A DNA stretch of 64,000 nucleotides from a virus. Location of the stretch: positions 1-64,000 of IMG/VR virus record IMGVR_UViG_3300030104_002385; one strand, given 5' to 3'. The position numbers and the translations under genes are program-made. A model generated the notes under the pieces. That model was given only the letters and a program-made list of their open reading frames with translations. It did no database searches and had not been told where the DNA came from. Positions 30,014-40,200 of this stretch are shown piece by piece (the first letter of the stretch is position 1; each line of letters opens with the position of its first letter).

Positions 30014-31240
30014 ATGGCTAAACAATCTCTAGGTCTTGGTACTGCAGCAAACGACAATACAGGGGATACTCTGAGAGTTGGTGGTGACAAGATAAATGAT
30101 AACTTTAATGAGATTTACAGTGCTATTGGTAACGGTACAACATTAACCCTCAGCGTTACTAACCCTGCTGTTGGTCAGGTGTTGCGTTATAATGGTTCTA
30201 GTTTTCTCCCGTCGGATTATTCCAATTTAACATCAGCTTTAGATGTTAATGGAAATTCCATTATTTCTAGTACCAATGGCAATATAGTAATTGCTCCTAA
30301 TGGGACTGGAGATGTAACAATATCTAATGGTGGTGTTACTAACACATTTGAAGGTAGTGATGGAACAATAGATTTACCAACAAAGGTAAAGTATAAGAAT
30401 GAGTATGCTAGTGTTGGTGCAGCTCCTGCTGCAGCGACATACACGGGATATTTCTTTACTGTAGATGGTGATGACAATCCATATGTAAACATTAATATTA
30501 CTGCTGGCGGTGCTGGTGATGTTAGGGCAAAGGTTGCAACAGAATATTCTAGTGTTGATCTTTTATCAGACGTTGATACTACAACGGCTGCTCCTACTAA
30601 TAACCAAGTTTTGAAATGGGATTCTACTGCTAGTAAGTGGAAACCTGGAGATGATTCTGCTGGTATTTCTTCTATTAACCTTTGGTCATCTATTGTAGGT
30701 GATACTGGTACAACAACAGCAAATAGTCAGACAGACACATTAACTATTGCAGGTGGCACAAATATAACTACTGCAATTTCTGGAGATACTTGTACAATCA
30801 ACTTCTCTGGAACTTTAACAACTACACTTGCTGCTTTAACAGATACTGATACTTCTAGTGTAGTACAAGGTGATTCATTATTCTATAATGGAACTGGTTG
30901 GATTGTAACTAGAAGTCCAATTATATGGTGGGAAGTAAATGCAAGTGGTTCATCTGATTATACTATCAATGGACCTGGTTTTGCATCTCCTCAAAGTGAT
31001 CCTACTTTGTATGTTCAAAGAGGATTTACTTATGCATTTGACAATACTATACAATCTACTGCACATCCTTTTAGAATACAAAGTACTCAAGGATTGAGTG
31101 GTACTCCATATACAGATGGTCAATCTGGTAGTGGAACTGCGGTTCTTTATTGGACTGTACCTATGAATGCTCCAAGCACACTTTACTATCAATGTACAAT
31201 CCATGCTGCGATGCAAGGACAAATTAACGTTGTGAGTTAA
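30014..31240 (+). CDS. Tail fibre-like protein with C-terminal cupredoxin-like domain
   Basis: The 408-residue protein begins with GTAANDNTGDTLRVGGDKIN, an N-terminal motif common in phage tail and fibre proteins. The middle is a Thr/Gly-rich beta region. Residues about 310-407 look like a small cupredoxin: TLYVQRGFTYAFDN, then HPFRIQ with His351, a Pro-rich turn, and LYYQCTIHAAMQGQI with Cys394, His397 and Met400. The C-x2-H-x2-M spacing is that of amicyanin-type type I copper sites, and His351 is placed for the fourth ligand. Copper binding is inferred. The gene follows a late promoter candidate and precedes a second fibre gene by 3 bases. It may act as an adhesin or accessory fibre; no receptor is suggested by sequence. 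Confidence 0.75.
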   Translation: MAKQSLGLGTAANDNTGDTLRVGGDKINDNFNEIYSAIGNGTTLTLSVTNPAVGQVLRYNGSSFLPSDYSNLTSALDVNGNSIISSTNGNIVIAPNGTGDVTISNGGVTNTFEGSDGTIDLPTKVKYKNEYASVGAAPAAATYTGYFFTVDGDDNPYVNINITAGGAGDVRAKVATEYSSVDLLSDVDTTTAAPTNNQVLKWDSTASKWKPGDDSAGISSINLWSSIVGDTGTTTANSQTDTLTIAGGTNITTAISGDTCTINFSGTLTTTLAALTDTDTSSVVQGDSLFYNGTGWIVTRSPIIWWEVNASGSSDYTINGPGFASPQSDPTLYVQRGFTYAFDNTIQSTAHPFRIQSTQGLSGTPYTDGQSGSGTAVLYWTVPMNAPSTLYYQCTIHAAMQGQINVVS

Positions 31241-31243
31241 TAA

Positions 31244-34200
31244 ATGGCAAGAACTGTTTCTGGAAGTGGTGCTGTAATCGAACCAATTTTTGATGAAGTA
31301 TTTGGTGTTCGTGCAGTCAAAGTAGTCAACGGAGGTACTGGATATACATCAGCAGACCCTCCAAGGTTGACGGTGACGGGTTGTGGTACTCCGACTCAAG
31401 AAGCATTATTATATCCTATTATAGATCAGGATTCTGGTAGAATAATCCATGTACGTGTTCTTAATAGAGGTAAGGGATACGATCCTTTAAGATTGGGAAT
31501 TTATCCTCAAGCAGAAACTCCCAATGTAGTAGATTCATTTGATATTAATAAGGTTTGGCAATCACATCCAAATTCCCCTACTACTGGTTTATTTGCTTTA
31601 AATACTGCTACACCACCACAAAAGACTGATAGATTAAGGATACAATCTGATAACCATCCCAAACCCACTCCTACACAGGCTGAGAGGGTTCCTGGTGGTG
31701 GTCCTTTAGTTGATAGGGCATTTGATCAGACTTTCATTTATAGAGGTGGTAAAGACGTTCCTAATCCTGGTACTAGAGAAGCACAACCAGATAAGGTTAC
31801 AGGTATTTTAGCGAATGGTGGTTTATTACATACTCCAGAATGGGGTCCAGATGGTAATCCATTTCCAGGATTTGCTCTTGATAGTGTAAAGAACAGTTAC
31901 GTAAAGAATAATACAACATATGATGCTGTAGTTGAGAATAATATTAGTTATTATCAATCAAGTAGAGTTCTTAATGAATTTGCACTTAAAAATGGTACTT
32001 TTGAATTTGGTAACTTAATCCAATTTACATGGTATGTCAAAGTAGAATTTGATAATATCATGTTAACAGTTACTAATATTGATGAATCTATAGGAACTAT
32101 TGAAGTAGGAAGAACTGTTGATGTAATTAGTGGAAATGGTAGAGGTGAAGTTGCAAAAATTGTTAGAGATGGTAGTAATAATATTACTAGAATATATCTT
32201 AGACAAACAAGTGGAACTTTTAATGATCAAGATTTAGTTTTAGGATCAACAGGATTTGGATTTAAAATTAATACAGTCCCTACATTATTACCCAACGGTA
32301 TTTTTTATATCGATTTTGGTACAGATTCTGATGAATTTGGTCCATTTATTTCAGGAACATATTACTTTGCACCACAAAATATTAAGGTTCAAAGAAATTA
32401 TTTAATTATTTGGAACCAATCAGATAGCAGTAATGGTATAACTGGTACTCATACTCAAGGACACCCTATGCAGTTTAGCATAACTGCTGATGGTACATTA
32501 AATGGTGGTACTCTTTATTACAACAGCACTTCTTTAGATTATCCTGCTGCGGATTATGAGAATGAGTTCCAACCATTATTGATAATGAATGCTGATGAAA
32601 ATACTAATCGCATTTATTATTTTTGTAAGCATCACAGATATATGTCTGGATATGCTGGAGATGAGGGATATATTACGTTTGAGGCAGAGATCGATGACGA
32701 CCCATTAGCTAATGATTATTACGTAACTGACTTTTTTGCAACTGGTCCTGATTATTCAAGACATGCTGATGGACATTCCAAGATTGTTGGTATGTCATTT
32801 GATGGATATCCTATTTACGGACCTTATGGATATACCTCTACTGGTACTGTTGCTAAAGAAGTATCTGGATTTAGATTTAAAACAACTGGGGAACTTGATG
32901 GTGGTAGACCAGAGGTAATTACAGCATCTACAGAAACATTTGTTGTAACTGTTTCTAGTGGTAAGTTCTTATTTGGTGGTACTACTCCACCATTCTTAGA
33001 TTTGAAGAGAGGGAAAACATATGTCTTCCAGCAAAATGATGCTAGTAATGATAATGAAGCACTACTAATATCATCTACTGAAGATGGTTGGCATGCTGGT
33101 GTAGCAGGTACTGCATCGTACGTTTACACTACAGGAGTTAAGTATTACTTAGAAAGTGTAGAAAAAACATATACTGAATACTTAGCTGGATTTGATACAG
33201 CTACTGCAAGAGAATTAAGGTTTACAGTACCTTCAAATTCTATCACTGCATTATATACATTTGCTGAAACAACGGCATCTGTTGGTGTAAGAACTGTTCA
33301 GGAAGGTTATATTCTTGGTGATGTAGTTCAGGATAATATTTGGGATAATTCATCTACTTGGGATAGTGGTACTGCTTATGCTCAATATGCTACTGTAAGA
33401 AACTCATCTGGAATAATTTATGAAGCAACTGCTGCTATTAGTAGTGGTGGATCACAACCTGTACATACAAGTGGCACTACTAGTAATTGGAAATATGTGC
33501 AACCTGTTGGAACTTTAGATGAGCATAATGGTAAGTTTGGAGTAACTCCTGAGTATCCAAATGGAACGTATGCTTACTTTATGACAGAGGATGGTGCAGG
33601 TACTCCTGTTTTTCCTTATGTTATTGGTCCAAGATTTTACGGAGTTCCTTTATTTGAAGGCGATACACCTCCTGAAGCAAACAATGTATTCCCTGCTGGT
33701 GCAGAAGGTGAGGTTGTTTTAAGTACCGATAATCCAGGTACGATTGCTTACGTTAAGATGACCCAAAAGGGTGATAACTATTTTGGTTCTGCAACTGCAA
33801 GAATTTTAGGTGGTACAGGAACAGGTGCTACAGGAAGTCCAACAGTTCAAACAATTACGGGTCTTTCACTACTTAGTGGTGGTAGGCAATATGCATCTCC
33901 CCCAACATTAATCTTTGAAGGTGGTGGTGGATCTGGTGCAGAAGGTGCTGCTGCGATTGATACTTTAGGTAAGGTTACTTCAATATCTGTTGTAGATAGT
34001 GGTGAATATTATCAAGAACCTCCTTACATTTTAATCAATGGTGGTGGAGGTTTAGGTGCAAAAGCAATTGCAACTATTTCTCAAGGTTCTATTAGTTCTA
34101 TAACAGTTACTGATCAAGGTAAAGGATATACTTCTCAACCATCTGTTATATTCACAAAACTCGTTAATCTTAAACGTAAGACTAGAGCAAGACAGGCATA

Positions 34201-35629
34201 TAACTCAGGTGCAAATTATCTTACTGGTCTTGTTAAGGATATGACTGCATCGGATACAACAGTATTTGTTGATTCTACTGATGCATATCCTGGTTCTGGA
34301 AAACTTATTATTAATAAGGAAACTATATCATATACAAGTAAAGCAGCTGGTAAATTCTCTGGTATAACTAGAGGTGTTAATTTTAATTACGACCAGAGAG
34401 TTATACTTGATGCTGGACAGAACGCAGAAGATGGTAGTTCAAACTACAAATTCAAGGTAGGTGACCGTGTTATTAGAAGAGTTGAAAATGCTGGTAACAA
34501 GATTGCTAAAGTATATGATTGGGATTCTTCTACTAGAGAGTTACTTGTTACATTTGAAGTTGATGAATTAGCATTTATTGATGCTGGTATTCCATCTACA
34601 GAAGATGCTATTGTACAGTTTGATGGTGGTGTTGCTGATAGTGCTAATTCAGCATATCAACCACACACTATTCTTGATTTACAAAATAGTGTAATAACAA
34701 CTTTAACAGTACCTATTTCGACTTTACAGGATAAAGCATTCCAAGATATTTTGCCTACATCAATAGGTGATGGTATTCCTGACTTAGTAAATACATCAAC
34801 AGATTATGAAAATCAGATACAATTAGATGGTGGTATCTTTAGTTCACTTTACGGTATTGAAGAAACATTGGGTGGTCAGAATACAACTTTATTCCAAGTT
34901 GGAGATAGTATTAAAGATGGTGATATACCATTTAAGTATGCGACTATATCAACTGCAGGTGGATTGAGTGATGGTGTAGAACATACTGCACTTACTACAT
35001 TATATCTTGATAACGCCACTGGTAATGGTGGTAGTTATAACGTTAATGAAATTGTTACTGGTTCTATATCTGGAGTTCAAGGAACAGTTGTTTCTTGGGA
35101 TACTACAAATCAAATATTGGTTCTTAAAGCAGTAACACCATTTAACACTGGTAATATAAATGTTGGAGTTAATGGTTTACTTTATGAGTTCTCTCACAAT
35201 TCCAGTATAATTGATTTTATCATTCAAAATCCAGGAACTAACTATAGTGCAATTCCGCTTTTAGAAATACAAGGACTATTATCACCTACAAGTGAAACCA
35301 GAAATGCGGAAACGATAAACTGGGGTGGTCCTATGGGTGATATACAGGCAACTGGTACTGCAGTAATGACGATTGCAGGAGACCAAGTTGCATCAATCAA
35401 TATAACTAATGGTGGTTATGGATATAAGAAAACTATAGATAGTCAGTATTATGATCATCCATATGTTTTATTTACGGATAGTTCTAATAATATACTAGAT
35501 GGTAAATTTAATAGCACTTCAAGCGGTGCTATAGCACAGGCAGTATTGGGTGGAGAACTCTGCACAGGTACTGGTGGTGCTTCTTATAGAATTAAAAGAA
35601 TTGAGTATCAAACACAGGTTCGTGCGTAA
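31244..35629 (+). CDS. Tail fibre protein with cupredoxin-like and YHYH domains
   Basis: The 1,461-residue protein is modular. Residues about 15-85 hold two GSGY-type repeats. Residues about 343-487 look like a cupredoxin: GHPMQFSI (His407) and YYFCKHHRYMSGYAG (Cys461, His464, Met467). A YHYH domain begins at Asp520 in DGYPIYGPYGY and resumes with TYAYFMTEDGAGTP and FPYVIGP near residues 771-800. Between the halves are a second cupredoxin-like stretch that has lost the ligands (about 560-687) and a short W-x-x-GTAY module resembling CBM5/12 (about 693-757). Four GSGY repeats (about 833-970), a module ending ITRG (about 1000-1045), a GE/GS module and more GSGY repeats follow. Likely a host-recognition fibre on the baseplate. 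The domain calls are inferred; the gene itself is secure. Confidence 0.8.
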   Translation: MARTVSGSGAVIEPIFDEVFGVRAVKVVNGGTGYTSADPPRLTVTGCGTPTQEALLYPIIDQDSGRIIHVRVLNRGKGYDPLRLGIYPQAETPNVVDSFDINKVWQSHPNSPTTGLFALNTATPPQKTDRLRIQSDNHPKPTPTQAERVPGGGPLVDRAFDQTFIYRGGKDVPNPGTREAQPDKVTGILANGGLLHTPEWGPDGNPFPGFALDSVKNSYVKNNTTYDAVVENNISYYQSSRVLNEFALKNGTFEFGNLIQFTWYVKVEFDNIMLTVTNIDESIGTIEVGRTVDVISGNGRGEVAKIVRDGSNNITRIYLRQTSGTFNDQDLVLGSTGFGFKINTVPTLLPNGIFYIDFGTDSDEFGPFISGTYYFAPQNIKVQRNYLIIWNQSDSSNGITGTHTQGHPMQFSITADGTLNGGTLYYNSTSLDYPAADYENEFQPLLIMNADENTNRIYYFCKHHRYMSGYAGDEGYITFEAEIDDDPLANDYYVTDFFATGPDYSRHADGHSKIVGMSFDGYPIYGPYGYTSTGTVAKEVSGFRFKTTGELDGGRPEVITASTETFVVTVSSGKFLFGGTTPPFLDLKRGKTYVFQQNDASNDNEALLISSTEDGWHAGVAGTASYVYTTGVKYYLESVEKTYTEYLAGFDTATARELRFTVPSNSITALYTFAETTASVGVRTVQEGYILGDVVQDNIWDNSSTWDSGTAYAQYATVRNSSGIIYEATAAISSGGSQPVHTSGTTSNWKYVQPVGTLDEHNGKFGVTPEYPNGTYAYFMTEDGAGTPVFPYVIGPRFYGVPLFEGDTPPEANNVFPAGAEGEVVLSTDNPGTIAYVKMTQKGDNYFGSATARILGGTGTGATGSPTVQTITGLSLLSGGRQYASPPTLIFEGGGGSGAEGAAAIDTLGKVTSISVVDSGEYYQEPPYILINGGGGLGAKAIATISQGSISSITVTDQGKGYTSQPSVIFTKLVNLKRKTRARQAYNSGANYLTGLVKDMTASDTTVFVDSTDAYPGSGKLIINKETISYTSKAAGKFSGITRGVNFNYDQRVILDAGQNAEDGSSNYKFKVGDRVIRRVENAGNKIAKVYDWDSSTRELLVTFEVDELAFIDAGIPSTEDAIVQFDGGVADSANSAYQPHTILDLQNSVITTLTVPISTLQDKAFQDILPTSIGDGIPDLVNTSTDYENQIQLDGGIFSSLYGIEETLGGQNTTLFQVGDSIKDGDIPFKYATISTAGGLSDGVEHTALTTLYLDNATGNGGSYNVNEIVTGSISGVQGTVVSWDTTNQILVLKAVTPFNTGNINVGVNGLLYEFSHNSSIIDFIIQNPGTNYSAIPLLEIQGLLSPTSETRNAETINWGGPMGDIQATGTAVMTIAGDQVASINITNGGYGYKKTIDSQYYDHPYVLFTDSSNNILDGKFNSTSSGAIAQAVLGGELCTGTGGASYRIKRIEYQTQVRA

Positions 35630-35632
35630 CGA

Positions 35633-35640
35633 CATAAATA
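35633..35640 (+). promoter_or_regulatory. Late promoter candidate upstream of gp8
   Basis: CATAAATA in the context GACATAAATAA lies 26 bases before the gp8 ATG in a 37-base intergenic gap. The identical 11-base context occurs again upstream of the fibre gene at 44962. Confidence 0.6.
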
Positions 35641-35666
35641 AACAAGAGGACAATAGTCACTAGGAC

Positions 35667-37199
35667 ATGGCAGCTCTATTAACTGATCAATTTAGGATTT
35701 TTTCAGCAAAAAAATTCATTAAGGCACTTGAAGGTCCAGATGCGACTCAATCCGATACGGCAGCTGGTGCCAATCGTGATAGGGTATATCTGTTCATTGG
35801 AAGACCACAATCGTGGGATAACGAAAACTCTCCACCGCAAGCGGTAGATTCATTTTCGGAATTCTCTGGATCATATGATGATATGATCTCTCTGAAAAGA
35901 GTACTTGCTGCTGATACCGTACAGGTTGTTCGTAGGATTGACTGGGTTTCCCCAGAACAAACTACTGGTGGATTAGGTTTCACCTATGACATGTATCGTC
36001 ATGATTATTCACCAACTAAAACTGCTGCATCTGGTGCTACTAAACTGTATGATTCTGACTTTTACGTTGTAAACTCTCAGTATCAAGTATATAAGTGCAT
36101 CTATAACGGAACGTCTCCTAGCGATCCTAACGGAAAACCCTCGACTGTTGAACCTACTGGTACATCTACTTCAATCATTACTACTGGTGATGGTTATAGA
36201 TGGAAGTACATGTATACTATTCCTGTTGCATCTGTTCTTAAGTTCTTCTCGAACGATTATATGCCAGTTTTCACTAACGCTGCAGTGAAAACTAATGCTG
36301 TTGAAGGTGAAATTGATACAGTAGTTATTACTGCTGCAGGTACAGGTTATAATAATGGAACGTATGATAACGTTTCTATCAACGGTGATGGTACTGGTGG
36401 TCGTCTTAGCGTTGTTATAGACGGAGGTAAGATTATTTCTGCTACTGTTACTAGTGGTGGTACTGGTTATACTTTTGCTAAAATATCTGTTGATAATATT
36501 ACAGGTATTGGTACTGGTACTGGTGGGCAGGTTGATGTTATCATTCCACCTCCTGGTGGTCATGGAAGTGATGCAGTGGTTGAAATTGGTGCTTTCAGAA
36601 CCATGATTAACGCCAAACTATCATATGATGAAGGTGCTGGAGATTTCCCAGTTGATAACGACTACAGAAGAATTGGTTTAATTACCAATCCTCTTAAGTT
36701 TGGTACAACTGAGTTGATATCAGACCTTACAGTTTCTGCTACTAAAGCAGTTATATTCTCTCCTACATTCCAAGGTAATTATGTCCCAGATGAAATTATC
36801 ACTCAAACTAGAGTTGTTGGTGGTGCAAACGTCACTGCTCGTGCGAGAGTTATATCCTGGAACTCGACTACTAAACTATTAAAGTACTATCAAAATGCTG
36901 TTGATGGGATTTTCCCAGAAGTTACTGGTACACAAAACGAGTTTGATGGTTCCAACCCTATAAGTGGTGCAACTTCAGGTGCAGCTGGGCAACCAGATGT
37001 AAACTTCCCTGCAGTTCCAAACTCATCTTCTAGAACTATTAATAACACCGAATATGACCTCGGTATGAGATTTAATAACGGTTACGCAAAACCAGAGATT
37101 AAGTCAAATAGCGGTCAGGTTGTTTACATAGATAATAGAAGATCAATCAGTCGTGCAAACGACCAAGTAGAAGATATTAAAATCGTAATAGAATTCTAA
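35667..37199 (+). CDS. gp8: Baseplate wedge protein gp8
   Basis: This is the T4 gp8-like wedge subunit, which dimerises at the baseplate periphery. Characteristic stretches are VYLFIGRPQSW, FTYDMYRHDYSP, SDFYVVNSQYQVYKCIYN, and GDGYRWKYMYTIP. At 510 residues it is well over T4 gp8 (334). The extra length comes largely from inserted beta modules: two GSGY-type repeats at residues about 213-290 (TAAGTGYNNGTYDNV and TSGGTGYTFAKISV) and a GE/GS-type module near 365-440 (VPDEIITQ, WNSTTKLLKYY). The gene order gp6, giant, fibres, gp8 matches T4 6-7-8. It is followed by the DUF4815 gene after 4 bases. Confidence 0.9.
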   Translation: MAALLTDQFRIFSAKKFIKALEGPDATQSDTAAGANRDRVYLFIGRPQSWDNENSPPQAVDSFSEFSGSYDDMISLKRVLAADTVQVVRRIDWVSPEQTTGGLGFTYDMYRHDYSPTKTAASGATKLYDSDFYVVNSQYQVYKCIYNGTSPSDPNGKPSTVEPTGTSTSIITTGDGYRWKYMYTIPVASVLKFFSNDYMPVFTNAAVKTNAVEGEIDTVVITAAGTGYNNGTYDNVSINGDGTGGRLSVVIDGGKIISATVTSGGTGYTFAKISVDNITGIGTGTGGQVDVIIPPPGGHGSDAVVEIGAFRTMINAKLSYDEGAGDFPVDNDYRRIGLITNPLKFGTTELISDLTVSATKAVIFSPTFQGNYVPDEIITQTRVVGGANVTARARVISWNSTTKLLKYYQNAVDGIFPEVTGTQNEFDGSNPISGATSGAAGQPDVNFPAVPNSSSRTINNTEYDLGMRFNNGYAKPEIKSNSGQVVYIDNRRSISRANDQVEDIKIVIEF

Positions 37200-37203
37200 A
37201 CGA

Positions 37204-40200
37204 ATGGCACAAAATACTAACTTAAACGTCACCCCGTATTACGACGACTTTGATAAAAGTAAAAACTTTTATCGAGTGCTGTTCCGACCTGGATTTCCTA
37301 TACAGGCAAGAGAACTATCCACGATGCAAAGCATCATGCAAAATCAGGTTGAGAACATTGGTTCTCATACCTTTAAAGATGGTGCAATGGTCATACCAGG
37401 TCAGGTTGGTTATGACTTAAATGTTGACTGTATCATGCTTCAAGAAAGTTTTCTTGGTGCTGATGTTGAGAATTATCGTAGTCAACTTACAGGTAAAATT
37501 ATTACAGGTTTGACTTCTGGTGTTAAAGCCAAAGTCCTTTATAGTATATCTGCTGCTGAATCTGACAAAAGCTACATTACAATATATGTAAAGTATATTG
37601 AATCTGGTGGTGCTGCATTAAATCAAGATACATTTTCAAATAATGAACAGTTAATTACTGAAAGTGAAATTACTTTTGGAACTACTTTGATTGAAGTTGG
37701 TTCACCATTTGCACAGTTGTTACCTACTTCAGCAATTCAAACAGGATCTGTTGCTTATGTACAATCTGGTGTATACTTTATTAGAGGGTTCTTTGTAGAC
37801 GTACCCTATCAATATATCCTTCTTGATCAATATGGAACTTCACCAAAATATAGAATTGGACTTGAAATCCTCGAGTCAATTGTTACCCCAGAAGATGACC
37901 TTAGCCTCAATGATAACGCTGCAGGAACATCTAATTATGCTGCTCCTGGTGCTCATAGGTTCAGAGTAACAACAAACTTAATTAAAAAATTACTTACAGA
38001 TGATGCTGATAAGGACTTTATAGAATTACTAAGACTTAATGGTAATAAGGTTGAGAAGATTGTTGATCGTAGTGCTTACGATGAATTAGAGAAAAGTCTT
38101 GCCTTAAGAACATTTGAAGAAAATGGTGACTATGTTGTAAAAGATTTCCAAATCAGTATGAGGGAAAACCTCAATGATGGATTTAATAATGGTGTTTATT
38201 CCATTGGAGATATTACAAGTGGTGGTGCAACTGCTACTGAATCTAATTACTCTGTTGAAATTGGACCTGGTATTGCGTATGTAAGGGGTTATAGAGTTAA
38301 GACTACAGCACCAACCTACATTGACTTAATAAAACCAAGAGAAACGGATTCTGCACAGAACACTAACATAGCATTTGAACTTGGAAACTGGTCTACTATA
38401 GAAAACCTATTTGGTTTCCCTAATGTTGCTGGATCTACAATTACTAATGCATATCAAACTTTAGAATTACGTGATACTTTAACAGCAAGTGCTGGAACTG
38501 CTGCTGGTAATCTTATTGGTTATGCTAGAGTTGCTTCATGTGAATATGTAAGTAATCCAGATACGACATTTGGTAATACTGATGACAGGTATAAATTAAA
38601 TCTGTTTGATGTACAAATGGTAACTACAATTCAGTTGAATTCTGCTAAGACTATTGCTCAAGGATCAATAGTTGTTGGTGCAACAACTGGTGCAAGAGGT
38701 TATTTAATTGATGCTGTAACTGCAGCAACTCATATAAACTTGTATCAAGTAGAAGGAACATTTGCTGCTAGTGAGTATTTACTTTTAGATGGTGAACAAT
38801 TAGATACGATTACTAATGTTCACACATACAAATATTCAGATACCAGACAGATTGTTGGTAAAGATGAAGGTACTACTGCTGTAGAATTTACTTGTGATGT
38901 TCGTTTAGAAGATGCACTATTCCTTCAAGGTGCTACATTTACCTATGATGCGACTGGTGGTTCTGAAAAGATTACTGGTTTAAATTCTAATTTTGCATCT
39001 GATTTAAGACCAGGTGATAGAATTTACTTCTCTGAGACTAAGTATGTTGATGTTGATTTTGTAGATCCTACTAACTTAGCATCTTCAAACGTATCTACAA
39101 TATTCAACTATCAAGCTCAAACTGTTAATGTTACTCCTGGTGCTGGTGGTGCTGCTCCTACTGCAGGAACTTATACTGTAATGGTAAGATATAGATCTAA
39201 ATTAAATCAAACTGAAAATGCAGATCTATTCAGTGCTCTAACTAAACCATATGTTAAGAGTATTTCTGATGAATCTATGGTTTGTAGAAGAACCTTTGAT
39301 GCTCAAACTGTTGCATCAAGTTCTATCTCCATAACCCTTCCTGAAAATGAGCAGTTTGAACCAATAACAGATCAGAATTATACTATTACTGTACTCGGTA
39401 GTACTAACGGTACTTATCCTGCTGGTGATCAAATACCTATTGATATAGCAAACTCTGGTGCTTTAGGATATACTTCTTTCACATCTTCTGAAAGAACTAC
39501 TATTCAGATAGATAACCTAACAAATATATCATCTGTTAAGGTAACAGCAACAATTTCTAAGAACGTAACGCAGAGAAAGACAAAGGCGTTACAGAAAATG
39601 TTTATCTTAAAAGTCAATAAGACTACTAAGAATTTAGATAAGATAAATTACGGTTTAACATATTCAAACTTATATGGAACAAGAATACAAGATAAAGATG
39701 TATCTCTTGGTCTAGTAGATTCTTATAAAGTTCATGCTGTGTATGAATCATTAGATGATAGTGATCCAGTAATACCATCTGTTACTTTAGTTGAACCTAC
39801 ATTCTTTGCTGTAGGAACAGTTGTAACTGGTAGAACTTCCAAAGCAAGGGCAACAGTAGTTGATTTTAACTCAAGTACTTTAAAACTAACAATCGTTTAT
39901 CTATCTGGTGCATTCACATCTGGTGAAACTGTTAATGGTTTCAATACTGCAGGTGCTGCTATTAGTGGAATTATCAATGATTCTGTTGGATCTGTTGTAG
40001 CAGGTTCTAAAGTAATTACAGATCGATATATTGTAGATAATGGTCAAACACCATTCATGTATACTTGTGCTAGATTAACTAGAAAGAAAGGATTTGTTCA
40101 ACCAATTAGAAAGTTAAAAATCGTTATAGATTACTATAGTCATTCTGCTACTGGAGATTACTTTGGTGGTCAGTCTTACTTAGAAACTGATTATAAGAAT

